A stretch of DNA of 64,000 nucleotides, from assembly GCA_026261815.1 (NCBI GenBank), contig JAMPIT010000437.1:6584001-6648000 (forward strand). Reading direction: 5' to 3'. Position numbers and translations under genes: made by a program. The stretch comes from Monarcha castaneiventris obscurior (Eukaryota; Chordata; Aves; Passeriformes; Monarchidae). Under the pieces are notes generated by a model that was not told where the DNA came from, did no database searches, and saw nothing but the letters and a program-made list of their open reading frames with translations. This document shows, one piece after another, positions 22,269 to 36,700 of this stretch (within the stretch, counting starts at the first letter, position 1; each line of letters opens with the position of its first letter).

Positions 22269-25200
22269 TGCAGAATAACATTTTTTAAGTTGACATCAAG
22301 TTTTCAGATTTTCACAGCACAGAAGCTGTGAGCACAGTGCTTACTCCTGAAAACATATACTGTAAAGCTGACAGCTTAGGAAGAGGTGAAAATTGGATAA
22401 ATGACTAGCAAAGATGGCACTAAAGTAACATAACACTTTTCCACTTGCAGCCGTGGGCACCAAATGTAGCCAGGGAACTCAGCTCCCCTTACTGTCATGG
22501 CCATAGCTCTTTCCTGCAGCTCCCAGCTCAATTTCATTTCCCTCCCATCTTCCTCCAACAGCTGCCCCACTCCTCTCTGCTCTTCCTCACCCCAAGCCTG
22601 TTCTAAAGATGAGGTGTTTAGTGTGTTGCACAGTAGGGACATAGCCCAGCTTAATGGTTAAAGAGCTACAGATATTTCTTCCATATTTCTCTTAGCAAAA
22701 ACTCAGTCTGGCTGATGCTCACTCCAAAGTACAGCAACCCTACCCCACCTCTGTGTCCCTTCTGGCATGTGCCCCAGCAGACAGAAATTAGTTTTATTCC
22801 ACCATACACCCCAGCAACACAGATGCTCAGAGAAATCTTCAGCAATCTCGGCTCTCAGAAACAGCATCTGGTACCAAAACTTCATTCAAAGGGAATTACC
22901 TGGCTCAGAAGAAAGGCTGAAGTCAGAGCCTCACAGCTTACTTCACTCTCTCCACCCAGGAAACCTTTAAATCCAGCATGACTGTGCCAAGCCCATCACC
23001 GAGGGCTTAAATCCTGCTCAGGGGTAGCTCTGGGCAGTTAGAGCTGCTCTGCAGTCACAGGCCCTGCACCTCACTTTAAATATATACATATAGGATCTCT
23101 TCTTTCAGTTTCTGTGACCTATTGATCACAGTGAAACCTGTGAAAGGTAAAAACACAGAGAGACCATGGTGGATCCCAGGATAAACCACCTCAGGAAGGG
23201 CAGGACAAGAGGCTGCAACAGAAAAGCTGGGGATTTTGGGGATTGCCCTTGGAACACAGTGGGGAGGGTGCCAAGGTGAGAACAGGGGTGGGGGTGGAGG
23301 TCCTGTGGGGTGCATGGAAAGTGGCCGAATGCCTTTGGTTCAGGACCTCTAGCACTTTCAGATGGGAGGGGGAAAATCTGCAATATCACAGCTTAATTCC
23401 ACACTCTGTGGAAAACATAAGAAAACCAAGGATGGCTTAGCAAAAACTGCTCATGCAAATCATCAGCAGGGGCTGCCCTGGGTTCCTGCAGCATCCTGGG
23501 GTCTCAGCAGGCACACGGAGTGCTGCAAACCTCTGAGCACCAAAACCAGCCAGTGCTTCAGTGCAACAGATATCGCAGCTGAGGCTCAGGGTTTTGACTT
23601 TTACTCAGACACGTCCAAACTGTTTTGATTCACTGATTCCTGGCTTACCCGAAAGGTAAAGTTTAAAGGTTAAGTGAAACAGCAACAAAACCAAAGCCAA
23701 GAAGGATTGTCATTGATTTTTTGAACAGGGTGAGGGAGCACTGATTTGCACCAGCTCCCCAGTGAGGGAATAATTGTAAATAAACATCCTCCACACCTTC
23801 CTCCCACACACGCAGGCAGACACTCTCTAAGCTGCTGTCTCACTTCATTCAGCTCCAACAGCTCCCAGTTTCAAGATAATTAACCCTTTTTATTATTAGT
23901 TTCAATGTATGGCATGCTGGCATTTTGCTTTTATATCCTGAGGCTTCTAACTCTGGCCAATTAACCTTGTAGGATGAGGAGGGAAGCTTGAAGGGAGCTC
24001 TCTCAGTGCAGGGTTACACTCAAGCAGTCCACCCATCACCTGGGGACACAGGAGCTCAGCTGGGGGACCAGCACTGTCCCTTCACTGCATGCAGAGCCAG
24101 CACCAACACAGGCTGTCCTGCAGGCAAGAGCCACTTGTGAGGAGCTGACCAACCTCCACGGACCCAGGCACCATCATATTTACCCCTACTGGTCACTGAA
24201 TGCTTCTGTTGGTGTAACACCCATTTGAACCCTCAAATCCCCACTGCTGACAGCATTGTTTATTTAGGTTCCTTTAGCCCAAAATAAGTCCTATGGCAAT
24301 GACCAGTTCTGGGAAATAAAGGAGGCAAACCAGCTTCCCACCTGAGCTCAGTAGAACCTGTGTCTCTGCCTTTCACTTCTCTCTTCATCACTATTATTGT
24401 TCAGAGAGATGGGGCCATGCAGTCAATGCAGATTTGGGAGATAATTTCCTTCCAAAAGAAGACACTACTGCACAGACACTCCCTGGCCATCCAAGCTGGT
24501 TCTCCTGAGCAGGGCTGACCCAGAAACAGCATCAGGGGCTGACAAGCTGCAAATTTCCTTGCACAACACAGCTGTCCTGCTGCAGCAAAGAATTTACGTT
24601 TATTTCTCCTGTGGGCATTTTTCCACTTGTACAGCCACAGCGAGGATGCTGGGCTTGGCTGCAGAGCTGTGGTGCCTGCATGAGCACGGCTGGGAGCTGA
24701 GATGGGGCTGGGGACCAGAAAATGCTGAGCCAGTGTTTCACCCCCTCTCTGCCCTGTGCCGCTGGGACCCAGCCTCTCCACAGGGCAGGGGAATGCTCAG
24801 CTGCTGTTATGAAACACATCTGAGAAGGGGTTTGTTCCACAGTCAAATTATGACAGCCTTGACCTGCTTTGGAGGCACCCTGGCTCTCTGCCAAGCTGGT
24901 GAATCAAGGGATGCTGAACTGCCAAATCCACCAAACATCAAAGGAAATGAAGCTGTTCCCATGGAACTCATTCTGCTCTCTGGCCACAGAAACATTTCAC
25001 CAGAGCTTCCCTTTGAAGAGCCAGGCAGTGAGGTGTAGCGGGATCCCCAGCAGCTCCTCACCTCAGCCAAGCAGGGCTTTATCTCCTCTGCAGTACAAAC
25101 CAAAATGTCTCAGAATAATTGTGAAAAATCCTTTGCAAACACAATAGGAACAAATAAAAGGAAAGGTAAAAATAGCTAAGAAAAGGGGAAAGGTAGTAAA

Positions 25201-27931
25201 AGAATTAAGGCCATTTGCAAATGGTTTGTATTTCCAAATAAATTCCTTACTGGTTGCCAGCTGTCTGAGCCCTGAAACTTGGCATAACTACAACAGACAC
25301 TGAATTTGATACAGACATTTGGTTCCCCGTATTAATCATGTAGAGTAGAAATAGAATACATGGTTTATGTGTTTGCCTCATCAGCTAAGGCTTTATCCAC
25401 ATTAGACTTAATGGAAGCCTTCCCTTCACTTTCCTCGTGGCCAAGATTTTAGCTCTAGAGCACAGCTCCAGGTAGACACCGCTGTGAGGAAAAATCCCGT
25501 GCACCTGCATCCTGATAGAGAAATTCCAGCAGTTCAGGCTTTTCTCCTGCATAGTCAGGACTAAAGTGGGCTGCTCTTTTGTCCTTTACAGAGGACAGAA
25601 ATCCCAAAAGAACAAAGGAAAAGAACACCAGAATCAATGAGCTGCTTGTGCTGGAGGGGAGAGCAAGTAGGTGGAGGGAGAGCTGGGGAGCTGTGGGATG
25701 GCTGGTTCATCCTGGGAAGTCAGGACGTCCCTCTCTAAGGGAGCATTTGCTGGACTGGATTATGTCAAGTGAAGTAAAATGGTCCCACGTGACCTTAAAA
25801 TGTATTAGAAGGTCAATGTACATCTTTGTGGTAGTGAGAAAAGCTTTTGGAGTACCACCAGCCTTGCCCATGGTGCAAAAGGCAGGAGGGGAAGAAGAAG
25901 TGACTCACTGTAGTATCTCTCCTTTCTCCTTCAAACACCAAATACACACACAATTACCCTAGAACCAGAATGTATCAGGGGGTTAGTATAATAATACATG
26001 TCTTATGCCAGTATTGTTCTAGAAATGTCTTTTTTTCTTTCTTTCAGCTACTCCCCCAGGGCAGTAAGCACAATGCATGTGCATGCATCTGGTGTGCCAC
26101 AGACATCACAAAATGAGTCAGGTCCTCAGCTGTTTTTATTCAACTTGGCTGTCCTGATGGCTTTAATATTTATTTTTTTATTATTTCAGTTCCTCCTTCC
26201 AAACATTCTCCCCTCTCACATTCTGTATTCAACAATAGCACCGTAATATCTAATTTTATCATAAGCATCTCTGCAGTAGCTCACAAAAGAAAAATAGATG
26301 TGTAGATGTTGCTGACAAAGCAGCTGTGTCTGACTGGCATTTTGTTTAACAATTCCTGACATCAGATTCCAAATCCTACCTTCACTTTCCTATATAAAAA
26401 GAGTTTCTCCTTCAATTCTGGTTATCTAATATACTAATCCTGAAAGTATGCTTTTGAATATCATCATGCTGGGTGTGGATTCTCAGATTATCCATGGCTG
26501 ATGCCTGAGCACAAGTCCCTTCCTCTACACACACACGTCTGCACATCACATCATTCCCCTGCACCACTGATCATTTTTTCCCATTAGAGTTACTAGGGTT
26601 TATTGTCCTGCTGGATAGAAACTCTTCTGATTTCCAGAAATGTGAAGCTTTTCCTTGAAGCATTAATTCCATGTATAAAAGAGGGTGTTTTGCTTAAAGC
26701 TTTTGTCATTGTTTTGGGGAGGGAAAGCAGTTACATTTAAAAGGCCCACTGATGACTTCGGTTTTGGTTTCATATTGCATTCCCATACCTGGTGGAAGTC
26801 ATCACCTCCTTTTTGTGACCTGGAGAATTGTGATGAATCTAGCCATGCTGCTGCAAAGCCCTCATGTGTGTTCCGTCTTACTGAACAGAACGATTGGATT
26901 CTCACAAAATGTTACATTTTGCTCCATTGCAGTGCATCCCAGTACAAGAATTGTCTTACCAACTCACATCAAAGGTCATTCTAGCCCAAGCCCAGTGCCT
27001 TTCTGTGGCCCAGGAGCAAACAAAAATAAAGGAAAAGCTCCTTTGCCGCATTAGATTGTCCTCCCTTCCAATTGTCTGCCACACAAGGACTTCCTAGATG
27101 TTACCTGTGAAGTGTTAGCATCAGAATAGCCCTGAACAAGGAGTGCTGCATTCCAACTGCATGGAAAGCACCAGTTTCATGTGATGCTCACCATCTTTGT
27201 TCTGCTCCACAGCTTCCCTGGAACCAGATCCTGCAAAGGAGTGCCAGAAGGAGGGACTCCTATACCAAAGTTGCCATATGACTTCATGATTCAGTCTTGT
27301 GGCAGCATCTCATGACAAAGTTATGGTGACAACATTCAGTGTGGCCACTTGTCCCTTGCTAGAAGTGGCTCCTACCACCCCTTGCTCCTGAGAAGGCCCT
27401 GGCAGCTCCCAAGGGCAGGAGCTGCTCATTCACAGCCAGAAATGCCAGGTTTGGTCTCCTGGTGCTGCCACCCATGTCACTGCAGGGTATTGTACACGAA
27501 GATCTGTCTTCCATGCTCCACACACCAAATACCTGAGCCCCTGGAAACACCCTGTTCTCGAAACTCCTGTGAAAGAAACCTGCTCTTACAACTACTCCTT
27601 TTTTTAAAGGATTGTCCATAAAAACCACCATTGTGCACGTCCACCTTCTACCCCCACAACAACTGAGCTCCCATGGTAATCATAAAATCATTTGATGGTC
27701 TCCTGTTAATCTGGAATGACAGATTCAATTTCTGTAAGAAAATACTAGATATAGGGGAAAAAAAGCCAAGTTACAAATTTTTGCCTATGTATCGATCGAC
27801 CAGCAGTGTGACAAATAGAAAAAGAATGGAAAAAACTACCCATGTGGCTCATCTTACATGTAAGTGCATAAAAATAGACCAAACTCAGCAGGAGAAGGAA
27901 CCAAAATCCATTATCATATTTTTCTTACTTA
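22269..27931. other. Unique non-coding sequence
   Basis: Mixed composition. A GC-richer patch at 24400-25100 yields overlapping open frames on both strands (86-159 codons) with no recognisable domain or splice structure. 26000-26250 is AT-rich. No gene, RNA or clear transposon supported. Confidence 0.55.
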
Positions 27932-27953
27932 AGAAACCACTGCAGTGGTTTCT
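27932..27953. repeat. Perfect 22-bp palindrome with two RUNX-type cores
   Basis: The arm AGAAACCACTG (27932-27942) is followed directly by its exact reverse complement (27943-27953). Each arm carries AACCAC, the RUNX core on one strand, so two divergent sites are set symmetrically about a central CTGCAG. In otherwise unique DNA a 22-bp perfect palindrome is uncommon. Confidence 0.95.
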
Positions 27954-30309
27954 GAAAACACACTCCAATGTGTTGGGCTCTCTGTGAGTACAGAAGGCAA
28001 AGATGTGTGTTAGTTCACACCACTGAGCTAAAGACTGAGACACCACTTCCTGGGGATCAGCACTGGCCTCCTGCTCCCCATTTGTACAAGCCCAACGTGC
28101 TTCTCCCATTTCTTGCACTTAACAGAAAGGAAGAGTCTAAAAACAAAGCCAAAGATGCTGCCGTTCTTTGGCATCTCTAAGTCACAATGCATCAAAACCC
28201 TCTGGCTCTAAGGAAACCCCCAGGTGAAGTGCACAGACTCAGCACAGTCCCAGTGTTTAGTCCCAGAGGCCAGTCCTGGTGAAGATGAGTGGTGATGGTC
28301 CATGGCCTGGATCTGCAAAGCCAACACTTCCAGGATCCAGATCACCAAGGAGAAAAGCTCCTACAAAAGCTTTTTTCTCTGTCAGTACCTGTTATGGAAT
28401 GAAATGCTTTCCATAATAAAGCTTACAAAAATAAAGCCACCATGAGCTGGGACACGTTTCTTCCTTGCCTGTGACCATTCACAGCCAGTGGGGGAAAGGA
28501 GCAGAGGCTGGCTGCCACCAGAGTCATTCTTTCTGCACCACTTGGCTTTGTCCCACAGAAAACCCTCGTGTATGGGAGGAATACTGAAAATCAGCTTAGC
28601 AAAGGGGCATGAGGAGCCCAGTGCAGGTGGGGCCACAGCACTTTGCACAAGATGAGCACTGCATTATGCAAGCCGAGCTGAAATACGGGTCAGAGGCAAA
28701 CCCGTCTGTCTCCTTGTCTTTTCCAGTGTTTCATCAGAAACTTTACTCTGCTGGAGAACCATCCAAAGAGTTAGGGCAGCCTTTGGAGTAGAGCAGAATT
28801 GCATAACTCCAGCTATCTCACACACATCTATGCCTGTTTTCACAAGAGGCGTGTCTGGTCCTTGGTTTCAAAAAAACTGATTCTGAAAGATTATTGTTTT
28901 ATTCTCAGCATTCTGAGAAGTCGGATAAAAAAAAAAAAAACCCAAACATTGGAAATCAGGTGAATGAGTTCTCTGCAAAACCTGAAATTTCTGCAACAAC
29001 AACAAAAAAAAATTATTTCACACAGCTCCAGATCTCGCTTTCCCTGGACAACCAAGTGATAGCACCTTCATTAAATTCAGCAGCAGATTTCCACCTGGGA
29101 AGAACATGAACCACTAGTCCCATTTAAAGGGCAGTAAAAGAAACATGTTTTTCCAATAAATCTTGCACCTCTATTCCCCTCTACCCCATCAAAAAACATA
29201 GAGCAAAAACAAACTCTTAAACTTTCACATCTGTGATGTGAAGGTAGAATATTAAGACACAAAGCTGCTTTATTGTTTTTTTAATCTCTAAATTAGTAAG
29301 ATAATAACTCCTGAAGACTGACTGTATTCCAGTGCACTTTCACCTAACCCATTTAAATCCTCAACCCTTCTGAAGTGGCAGGATCTGCATGCTCCTTTTA
29401 AAGGGATGTTTTGAAGTGCTGAAGGGTGTGTGTGTTCCTCAGCTCTACATGAAGAAATTTAATATTTCAGTTGCACATACTCCTTTCACCTCCACATTAT
29501 TGTTTGAGATTTGCTTGGGAAGCCCAGAAACAAGGAACATGACTTCAGTCAAACTCCTCTGGAAGGGTTTCCCCCATCCAATCTGTGTAAAACCCATTTT
29601 GGCTTCAGCAGTTCTTTCAAAGGAAGCTCTCACAAAAACCGCATCACTGCTGGGAGCAGCAGACTGGGCTGTGCCAGGGAGTTAAATACCTCCATCATTA
29701 AGCTGTCTAATGCCTTCTTTAGACCAGGCTTGTCAAACATTTTTGACATTATGCATTTCCCTCATACTGACAATGCTTTGGATCTCTTGAAGCTTGTCTA
29801 ACCGCTGAGCTTAGTTTCAAAAGTGAACTGTGCATGAAGGGGCTCATCCAGACAGCCCTGCTGCTCACTCAGGCCAGCTCTCACCTTTCTACACAGCTGT
29901 CCTCTCTAGCTTTTCCTAACAGAGGTAACATGTTTGCATGTGTTTTACACTTGCAAATATAAAAGCCACAAAAAGAATCTTAGTTATTGACACGATGAAA
30001 AAGTCAGAAAGAGAAGCTGCAGCAAAAATGGCACCTATCCCCGACAGCTGTAGGACAAACACTCTGTTGAACTGCAGTCCAAGATTTGTTTGGGATGATT
30101 AATAAGATCTAATGACAGATGATTAATATCCTAAGAGCAACTCCATTCCTCCTACTTACTCCATGAGTCTAACAGAGCTGACCTTTTCATAATGCCTGGT
30201 AATTTTCATATTACATCCTGAAAACACCGCTAAAATGAGTGTGCTGAAGTGCACTGTGGGACCACAAGGGAGACACAAAGCAGGGAAAAAGTGTGAGCAA
30301 AACGTGACA
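27954..30309. other. Unique non-coding sequence
   Basis: Contains an A14 run at 28927-28940 and an A-rich patch at 29000-29012. Open frames are under 100 codons with no family resemblance. Nothing else seen. Confidence 0.55.
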
Positions 30310-30430
30310 AATTACTAATCCACAACTTCACAGACCGAGGTTCAAGTCCAATTTGAGATGCTGAGTGATATGTGTTTGATGGATTCAGCTGAGCTGTATC
30401 AGACAGACTGGGCTATAATCCACTTTATAA
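30310..30430 (+). repeat. Possible tRNA-derived SINE remnant with B-box
   Basis: GGTTCAAGTCC at 30339-30349 is a perfect RNA polymerase III B-box (GGTTCRANYCC). It is followed by TTTGAGATGCTGAGTGATAT, which loosely resembles the segment after the B-box in MIR-like CORE-SINEs. No A-box at the expected 40-60 bp upstream and no tRNA cloverleaf were found, so it is not a functional tRNA gene. Confidence 0.3.
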
Positions 30431-33279
30431 CTGTCACACATTAGTTGATAATGCTTAGGAGAGGATTGGCAGGGCAGAATGACACGGTAGCAGAATTACC
30501 TCCCTCGCCCACCTTGCACGAACCGTATATTGAACTCAGATCAGAACAGTGTTCAGGACCTCATCACAACACACTTTGTTCAGAAACCACATCTCTGTTG
30601 CACAAATAATTTTTTTTTTCTGGCCTGCTTGGCATTTAGGAAAGTTTGAAAGTAAAAATTGTTCAGGGATGAAAAAACATGATTCACTTTGAGCTTTCCA
30701 ATAAAAGGAGGGAGGGCATGAATTTCAAACCCACAAATGTTCACTTCAAATAAAAATTTCAAAACTTGTAGTTTTGACAAATATTGAAATGAAGCATCTC
30801 AGACATTCTGCCTTTTTTTTTGGGACAGGTTGCTTGGCTCTTTTATTTCTTACTGAAATGTTATCTGAGGCTTATATTAATTTTCAAAATATGTAGGTTA
30901 AAGCAATTTTTCATTTTTCATACAAAATTATCTTGAAATTACAACTGCATTTCATGGTTTTTTACTCCATAGGCATCCTATCTTTCCAGGAGGCACATGG
31001 GGTGAACAAAGTTGAATTTAGGCTGGCAGTGATAGGCCAGAGATACAAATAACTTTCTGTCAGCTTCTGTAGCCCCCAGGTTTATGAGAAGGGTGCTGCA
31101 GGTCTTTTCCTCACATACTTAAAGAGGAATTCTTTACATGGGCAACTTCAGCTTGCAAATAGCATTGCCCATGTCCAACAACTTGTCCTGCTTGAAAAGG
31201 CACTAAGCTGTAGCTAAAATAGTTGTGTCAAGAGCGACCAATTGATCAGGTCTGTTTCCTTCAGCTTTGGGTTGCTGGGGTCTCTTCCTTCTCAAGTGTC
31301 TTTGTGATCTCCTTCACTCTCACTCCTGCCACTCTCCTTGGGTCACCCTTCACCAATTGCTTGTGGAAAAAGGGCACAAGAAGAAGGACTATTGGGAAGA
31401 CACAAAATACCACAGGGCAGGGGTCTGCAAGAAGTAAAAAAGACTTTTCTGTAACTACTGATAGTCGTTAACCACAGCATTAACTGCAGCCATGAAGTTC
31501 ATCTCTTCCCCCACTGCTTTCTTGGACTGTGCCCATTTAGACTGAGAGTTTGCCGAAGGGTGGGCTTTGTTCCTGATTTGGGAAATGCTAATGCAGAGTG
31601 GCCTGAATGAAATAGTGCCAGAGCAGTTCACCTCAATCCTCTGTGCACGTCTGTGAAGTGCCAAGAACACCTTTTGGTGTCGTACAAAAATAATAAAGAT
31701 AGATGTAGTTAATAAATAGGTAAGTTCATTTTCAGCCCTCTGAACTCCTCATTTTCTTTCAGCATAAGCCCATTTTTTACAGCTGACTGCTGTGATCTTC
31801 CAAGGGATGTGCTGATGTGGCTTGAACCAAGTTAATTTGCTTCCTTTTTCTTTTTTTTCAGGACTGCAGATGTCATCAAAAATAAACAGTACAAAGAGGG
31901 GGAAGAAAGAATAGGCAAAGCAGAAACTGATTCAGAAACTAATTAAAATAAAGCACAGTTCTCAAAACCTCTTTAAATTATTCAGATGCCACAATCCAAG
32001 GAAAAACTGTTCTTTTCTAAGCATTCTGCTTTTTTACCTTCCTCCTCCCTGCTGAAATAACTCATCTAATTAAATGTTGAAGATACCTCCAAGTGAATTC
32101 AGGTTAACACAGACATGGTTTGGGAGGCATCCAAAGATCTCCCAGTTATAGCAGTTTTGAAGAGTTAAGTACGTTTATTTTTGCCAAAAGTGGTGAAACT
32201 CAGGAACTAAGGGGTTGGGGACCTGGTACAGCTACCAGTAGTCCCTGATAGTCAATAGTCAAAGTTATAACTGGGCACTGTACAATGAAGGGAGCATGTC
32301 CAGCACATCTGGAGGCTTGGGCATGATTTATGGCTCAAGGATTTACAGCCCCTTTCTCTCCGCTTGCCGTGGGCACAGAGGGTGGAGAGGCAATGAATGG
32401 CTTCTGCTGCTGCACCACTCCAGCCCCTCTGTGTCCATTGGCTTGCTCCAAAGAGTGTCAGATAAACATGCAACCCCCACTGCCATCGTGTTACAGTGGA
32501 GGTACCAAGCAGAGAGATGCTTGTTCAGCTTCAGCCCGGGACATTCAAACTGTTCTCTTGCCTCGTTTGCAACAAACACAAATTCCAAACAGATAAAATA
32601 GTAGTAGATTAGTGAGTTCTTCAGAGTGAATTCTTAATCCAAAGGGTGTTTCCACCAAGATGGCAACTTTCCAAAGCCTTCTCTTCATTTCACATCTCCC
32701 CAGCAGGGAATGCAGCACCCCAAAGGGCAGCAGGACAGGCCAGCATTTACCCACCATGGCAGGAACCCTTCTCCTGCCAGACCATGGGTATAGCTGAGCT
32801 CTGAGCCTTTTACACCCCCAAATGGGAACAAGGCCTTCAATTCTGGGTGGTGAGAAGAGGAAAAATCCTCTACCATGACCTTTTCTGTCTATGTGAATAT
32901 TTCAGGGAAACACCCAAGGAAATTGCTATTTCGGGCTGGTTCTGGGGATATTTGTGCTGGCTGAACATGCTGGCAATGCATTAAAAGACTGCAGCAGATC
33001 ATAATTCTCACTTAACCTACTTTATATCCCCAGCAATTATCACTGTTGCTGGTGCACTCCTTCCCTAACTTACAAAAAATACCCAAATTCAGTTACTTTG
33101 ATGCTGCACCTCAGTTCTGGCTGTACCAAGACATAACCTCCATCATGGGGCTTCCCCCACCTGAGGAACCACTTCTCACATCCCTGATGGCTTTTCTCAA
33201 TATTTTTCTTTGTGTTACCAACGTGCAGCCTTGTGTAAATCCTCCACCCAAACCCAGCCCCTGCCCACAGGTCTCGAGC
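30431..33279. other. Unique AT-rich non-coding sequence
   Basis: Several T-rich and A-rich short runs (30607-30620, 30812-30821, 31848-31859). Open frames are at most 101 codons with no recognisable domain. Nothing else supported. Confidence 0.55.
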
Positions 33280-33740
33280 TTCCCTCACCCGAGAGCGATG
33301 CTGGGAGCAGTCGTGTCTCCTGCAGCTCTTAATCTGTCATTAGCGTGCCATAAGTCACCCAGATATACTGCAACAATTACAGAACCTCAACAGAGAGGAA
33401 AAAATCATTTGCTTTACTGTCAACATAAAAACTTTTTTATCTTCATTGGCAGTTTTATTTAGAAAAATCTCAGCTATATTTTAATTTGGCTCTAATGATA
33501 GCTCTCAGAAAGCAGTGTCTGTATGTTAAAGTTTACTGCAATAGCAGCTGCTAATTTTCTTTTTTCCACTTTTTGGTTTCGTTTCACAGATATTTTTTAA
33601 GCAAGGATGCTTCTGGGGTATTTTTGTTCTTGTGAAAAAGCACATATTTCTGACAACCTTGCAAACTGCCTAATTATCAATGGTTGCTAAAACCGGATTC
33701 ATCCATGTTACCATCAGCACTGGAATTTAAAGGGACATAT
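33280..33740. other. AT-rich block with local CpGs, possible conserved element
   Basis: The first 80 bp hold several CpGs (CTCGAGC, CCCGAGAGCGATG, AGTCGTG, TAGCGTG). The remainder is high-complexity AT-rich DNA (for example CCTAATTATCAATGG at 33669-33683). No long convincing open frame and no repeat. The call rests on texture only. Confidence 0.25.
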
Positions 33741-36700
33741 TTAAATCTTTATCTAGGGGAACACCTACAAATTTACTTCACAGAGAGAATGTTACACATT
33801 TTAGTGGAATAGAGTCCTGCCTTTGCTCTGTGAATATTTATCTCCTCAATAACAACAAAACGGATGAATTGAGGCCAAAATGCAGGGGCTAGGGAAGTAC
33901 TCTTGTATCTGTAATTTCAGTGAGCAGGCTGGATGCTGAAAAAGGAGGTATCACTAATGGTTGGAAGCCCTGTTTTCTGAAAAAGAAGGAAAAGAAATGA
34001 AGGCATCCATGCTTTTGAGCTCGTTCTGTCTTTTCCCATGGTAGGTTAGCCAGATTTTCCTGGTTCATGACCACAGTGAATTCATTCATGCACGAGGAGA
34101 GTACATAAAACAGCAGCTAAGGTTCTTTATTTAGCCAAAACCTGTCTGCCTTCTATAAAGTATTTCCTTTGGAAATATCAAAGCTTCTACAGGGCTCAGC
34201 TCTGGGATTTTGTGAATCAAAGTTAATAAAAATCTATAGGCTGGTAGAAATCCTTGCTCATAGACAATGGATTGCAGCAGGCCAGAACTCTGGGGGTCCC
34301 TCCCTCCAGCCACACCAAACATCCCTAACAGTTCCAGTGCCCTGGAAAAGCAGCCTGGAGATGGGGACATGGAGACACTCAGCAGTTTTGGAGATAGTTC
34401 CCACAACACCAAGGTCCAGGTAAAACCCTGAAGTGTATCAAATTAACCCACTACACTCTTCTTTTAAAAGTTATGCGTGGCACAGGATTCATGGTAAAAA
34501 TTTGAAAAAAATACCCCCACACCCAAAAAACCAGAGTCTGTCAAATAAATAATGTTTGTAAAAGAAGTTCCAGAGGGATTGTGCTGTCTTTGACTAGACA
34601 CGGACAGCAAGAATGGCAGATGGATTGAACTTCTTCAGAATCTGGTTTTGTTTGTTTTGTTTTAAATGGTAACAATATGAAACTGATCTTCCAAAACACT
34701 TTCTTTTTTCTTTCTGAAAGATAAAACCCCAGAGCAAGAATATTTGTGCTGGAAAAAAAGTTTCTCAGATGAATAGCTTTGTACAGATGAGGATAGAATT
34801 GCCTGAAATAGCTTTGTTTTGAAACAATACATTGTCTCGCAGGAATTTTAGACATTCTTTACGAAGGCAGCACTTGGCATTATATTTCATGCCTTTCAAA
34901 GTATCTATTTTCATAGGAAATGAAGGAAGGGGATGGGAAAGATGTTTTTCACCAAACTGACTTTGCAGTTGTAAGGATCTCAAGCAGGAAGGTGCATAAG
35001 AATGGACAGAAGAAAAAGTATTGTATCCTATTCATCCCAGATGGCCACAGGAAAAATAAAGAAATGCTCTCTCCAGATTATATGCATGAAGAAAGATTTT
35101 CTTTGAAGAAAGTCTTCTCTTTATTGCTGAAAACATGTTTCAGCTTGACTGATGAATGCTGGAGAGCTGCATAGGTGAATTCAGGAGACCGCAGCTGAAA
35201 AATATCACACCAGGATATAACATTCCATCAGCTCAAATATAGTCTCTAGGTTTTCCTAGCAGCTTATTTTCTGTGTCAGGCATGCTTGTTAAGCCTTTTT
35301 TTTTTTTTTTTCCTAGAGAAGATGTCATGCAGTAATGTTTGGATATGAACCCTATTTACAGTGCCTTCAAAATCTGAAGGGTCTGATCTGGTGGTCTGGT
35401 TCATATCCATCTATGTCTAAGGTCCAAGGCACAAGCTCCAACAGCTTTCCCATAGCCCTGTGGATCCAGTATTGTGGTCTGGATTCATCTTAGAATTCCC
35501 CTGGGACTCAGATTTCACCTCTGGAGCATCAAGCAATCTCCTCATGGTTCCATTGATTGTGGGAAAGCACCACAAAGAAAATTTACAAAACCTATCAGGT
35601 ACACAGAAAATTTCTTCTTCTGAGCTGCAAGCCACACAACTTCATCCTCACACAACACAGAGTGTTTTTTCACTTTGTAGTTTATCCCTGTTCACTACCA
35701 TCTTGCCAGAGGGCTGGCTCACACCTCAGCCTCCCAGCTTCATTGTCAGCTGGTGGTTAAGCCCATCATTCAAATAATTTTTCATTTGCATATTTCTTCT
35801 GAAGAAAGGTCCATTGTGGGCACATTATTACTCACTCTCTATTTCCAGTATAAATTTTAAGTCACCTCTTTGTCCCTTGCGCTGCCCACACACTGACGCA
35901 GCATCTTCTCACACTTCTCTCCCACACAGGCAGCTCATGAAATTACACTCCTGAGCCATGAAGGGGATGATGGATGGCTGGCATTTCTCTATTTTATGCA
36001 GGACTGGCTTACTCAGAGGCTGGTAAGAGAAGTTTTAGCTGGCCCAAGCACCATGCAAGACGCACTGGCTGCCTACATATAGATCCTTAATTGCTTGAAG
36101 AGTTGACTTCACAAAAAATATTTCTTTGACAGACATCTCTAAAAGCAGCCTTGGGCAAGAAAGAGGTCAAGGAGCAGAGGCAGCTGATTGCCATCTGGAG
36201 CTGAACACCACCAATTCCTCCTTTGGGTGCTGGAGCTGCCCCAGAGGAGCATTGCCTGGCGGGGAGTGTGCCAAGTGATCAGTAGAAGATTTCTAGAGGA
36301 TACAGCTGCTGGAAGAATTCAGAGAGGTGGCGGAGAGGTTTCACCAGGGAATAGGAAAAGTAGAGCTGAGTATGGTATTTGTGCCCTTGTCAGATAATAC
36401 TACCACACAGGAGTGAAAAAACAGCTGTAGAAATCTGTTTTTCCACTTGTCCCTGCACATCAGTAATTATTTGCAGGAAATCACCCCACTCCAGACACGC
36501 TGGTAAAATACAGTCACAGCCTGTCTCACTTTCATGTTGGGTTTTTTCTTTTCCTTGCCAAGGTGTGGAACACGAGGCCAATAAACATGCCTTGGAAAGG
36601 AGAAAAATTAGCTTGGAGGAGCTGCTTCATCATCTTCCTTCTGCTTTTCTCTAACAGTCAGTGTGGCAATATCCGCTTAAGTTTAGAAAGCATTATTGTT

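Noticed and set aside
24401..25147. Overlapping frames up to 159 codons as exons
   Set aside because: They occupy both strands over the same bases and match no family.
26673..26684. Other TATAAAAG strings (near 21791, 26675, 29958, 43659) as promoters
   Set aside because: Several such strings are expected by chance in AT-rich DNA and none has supporting initiator, CpG or exon context.
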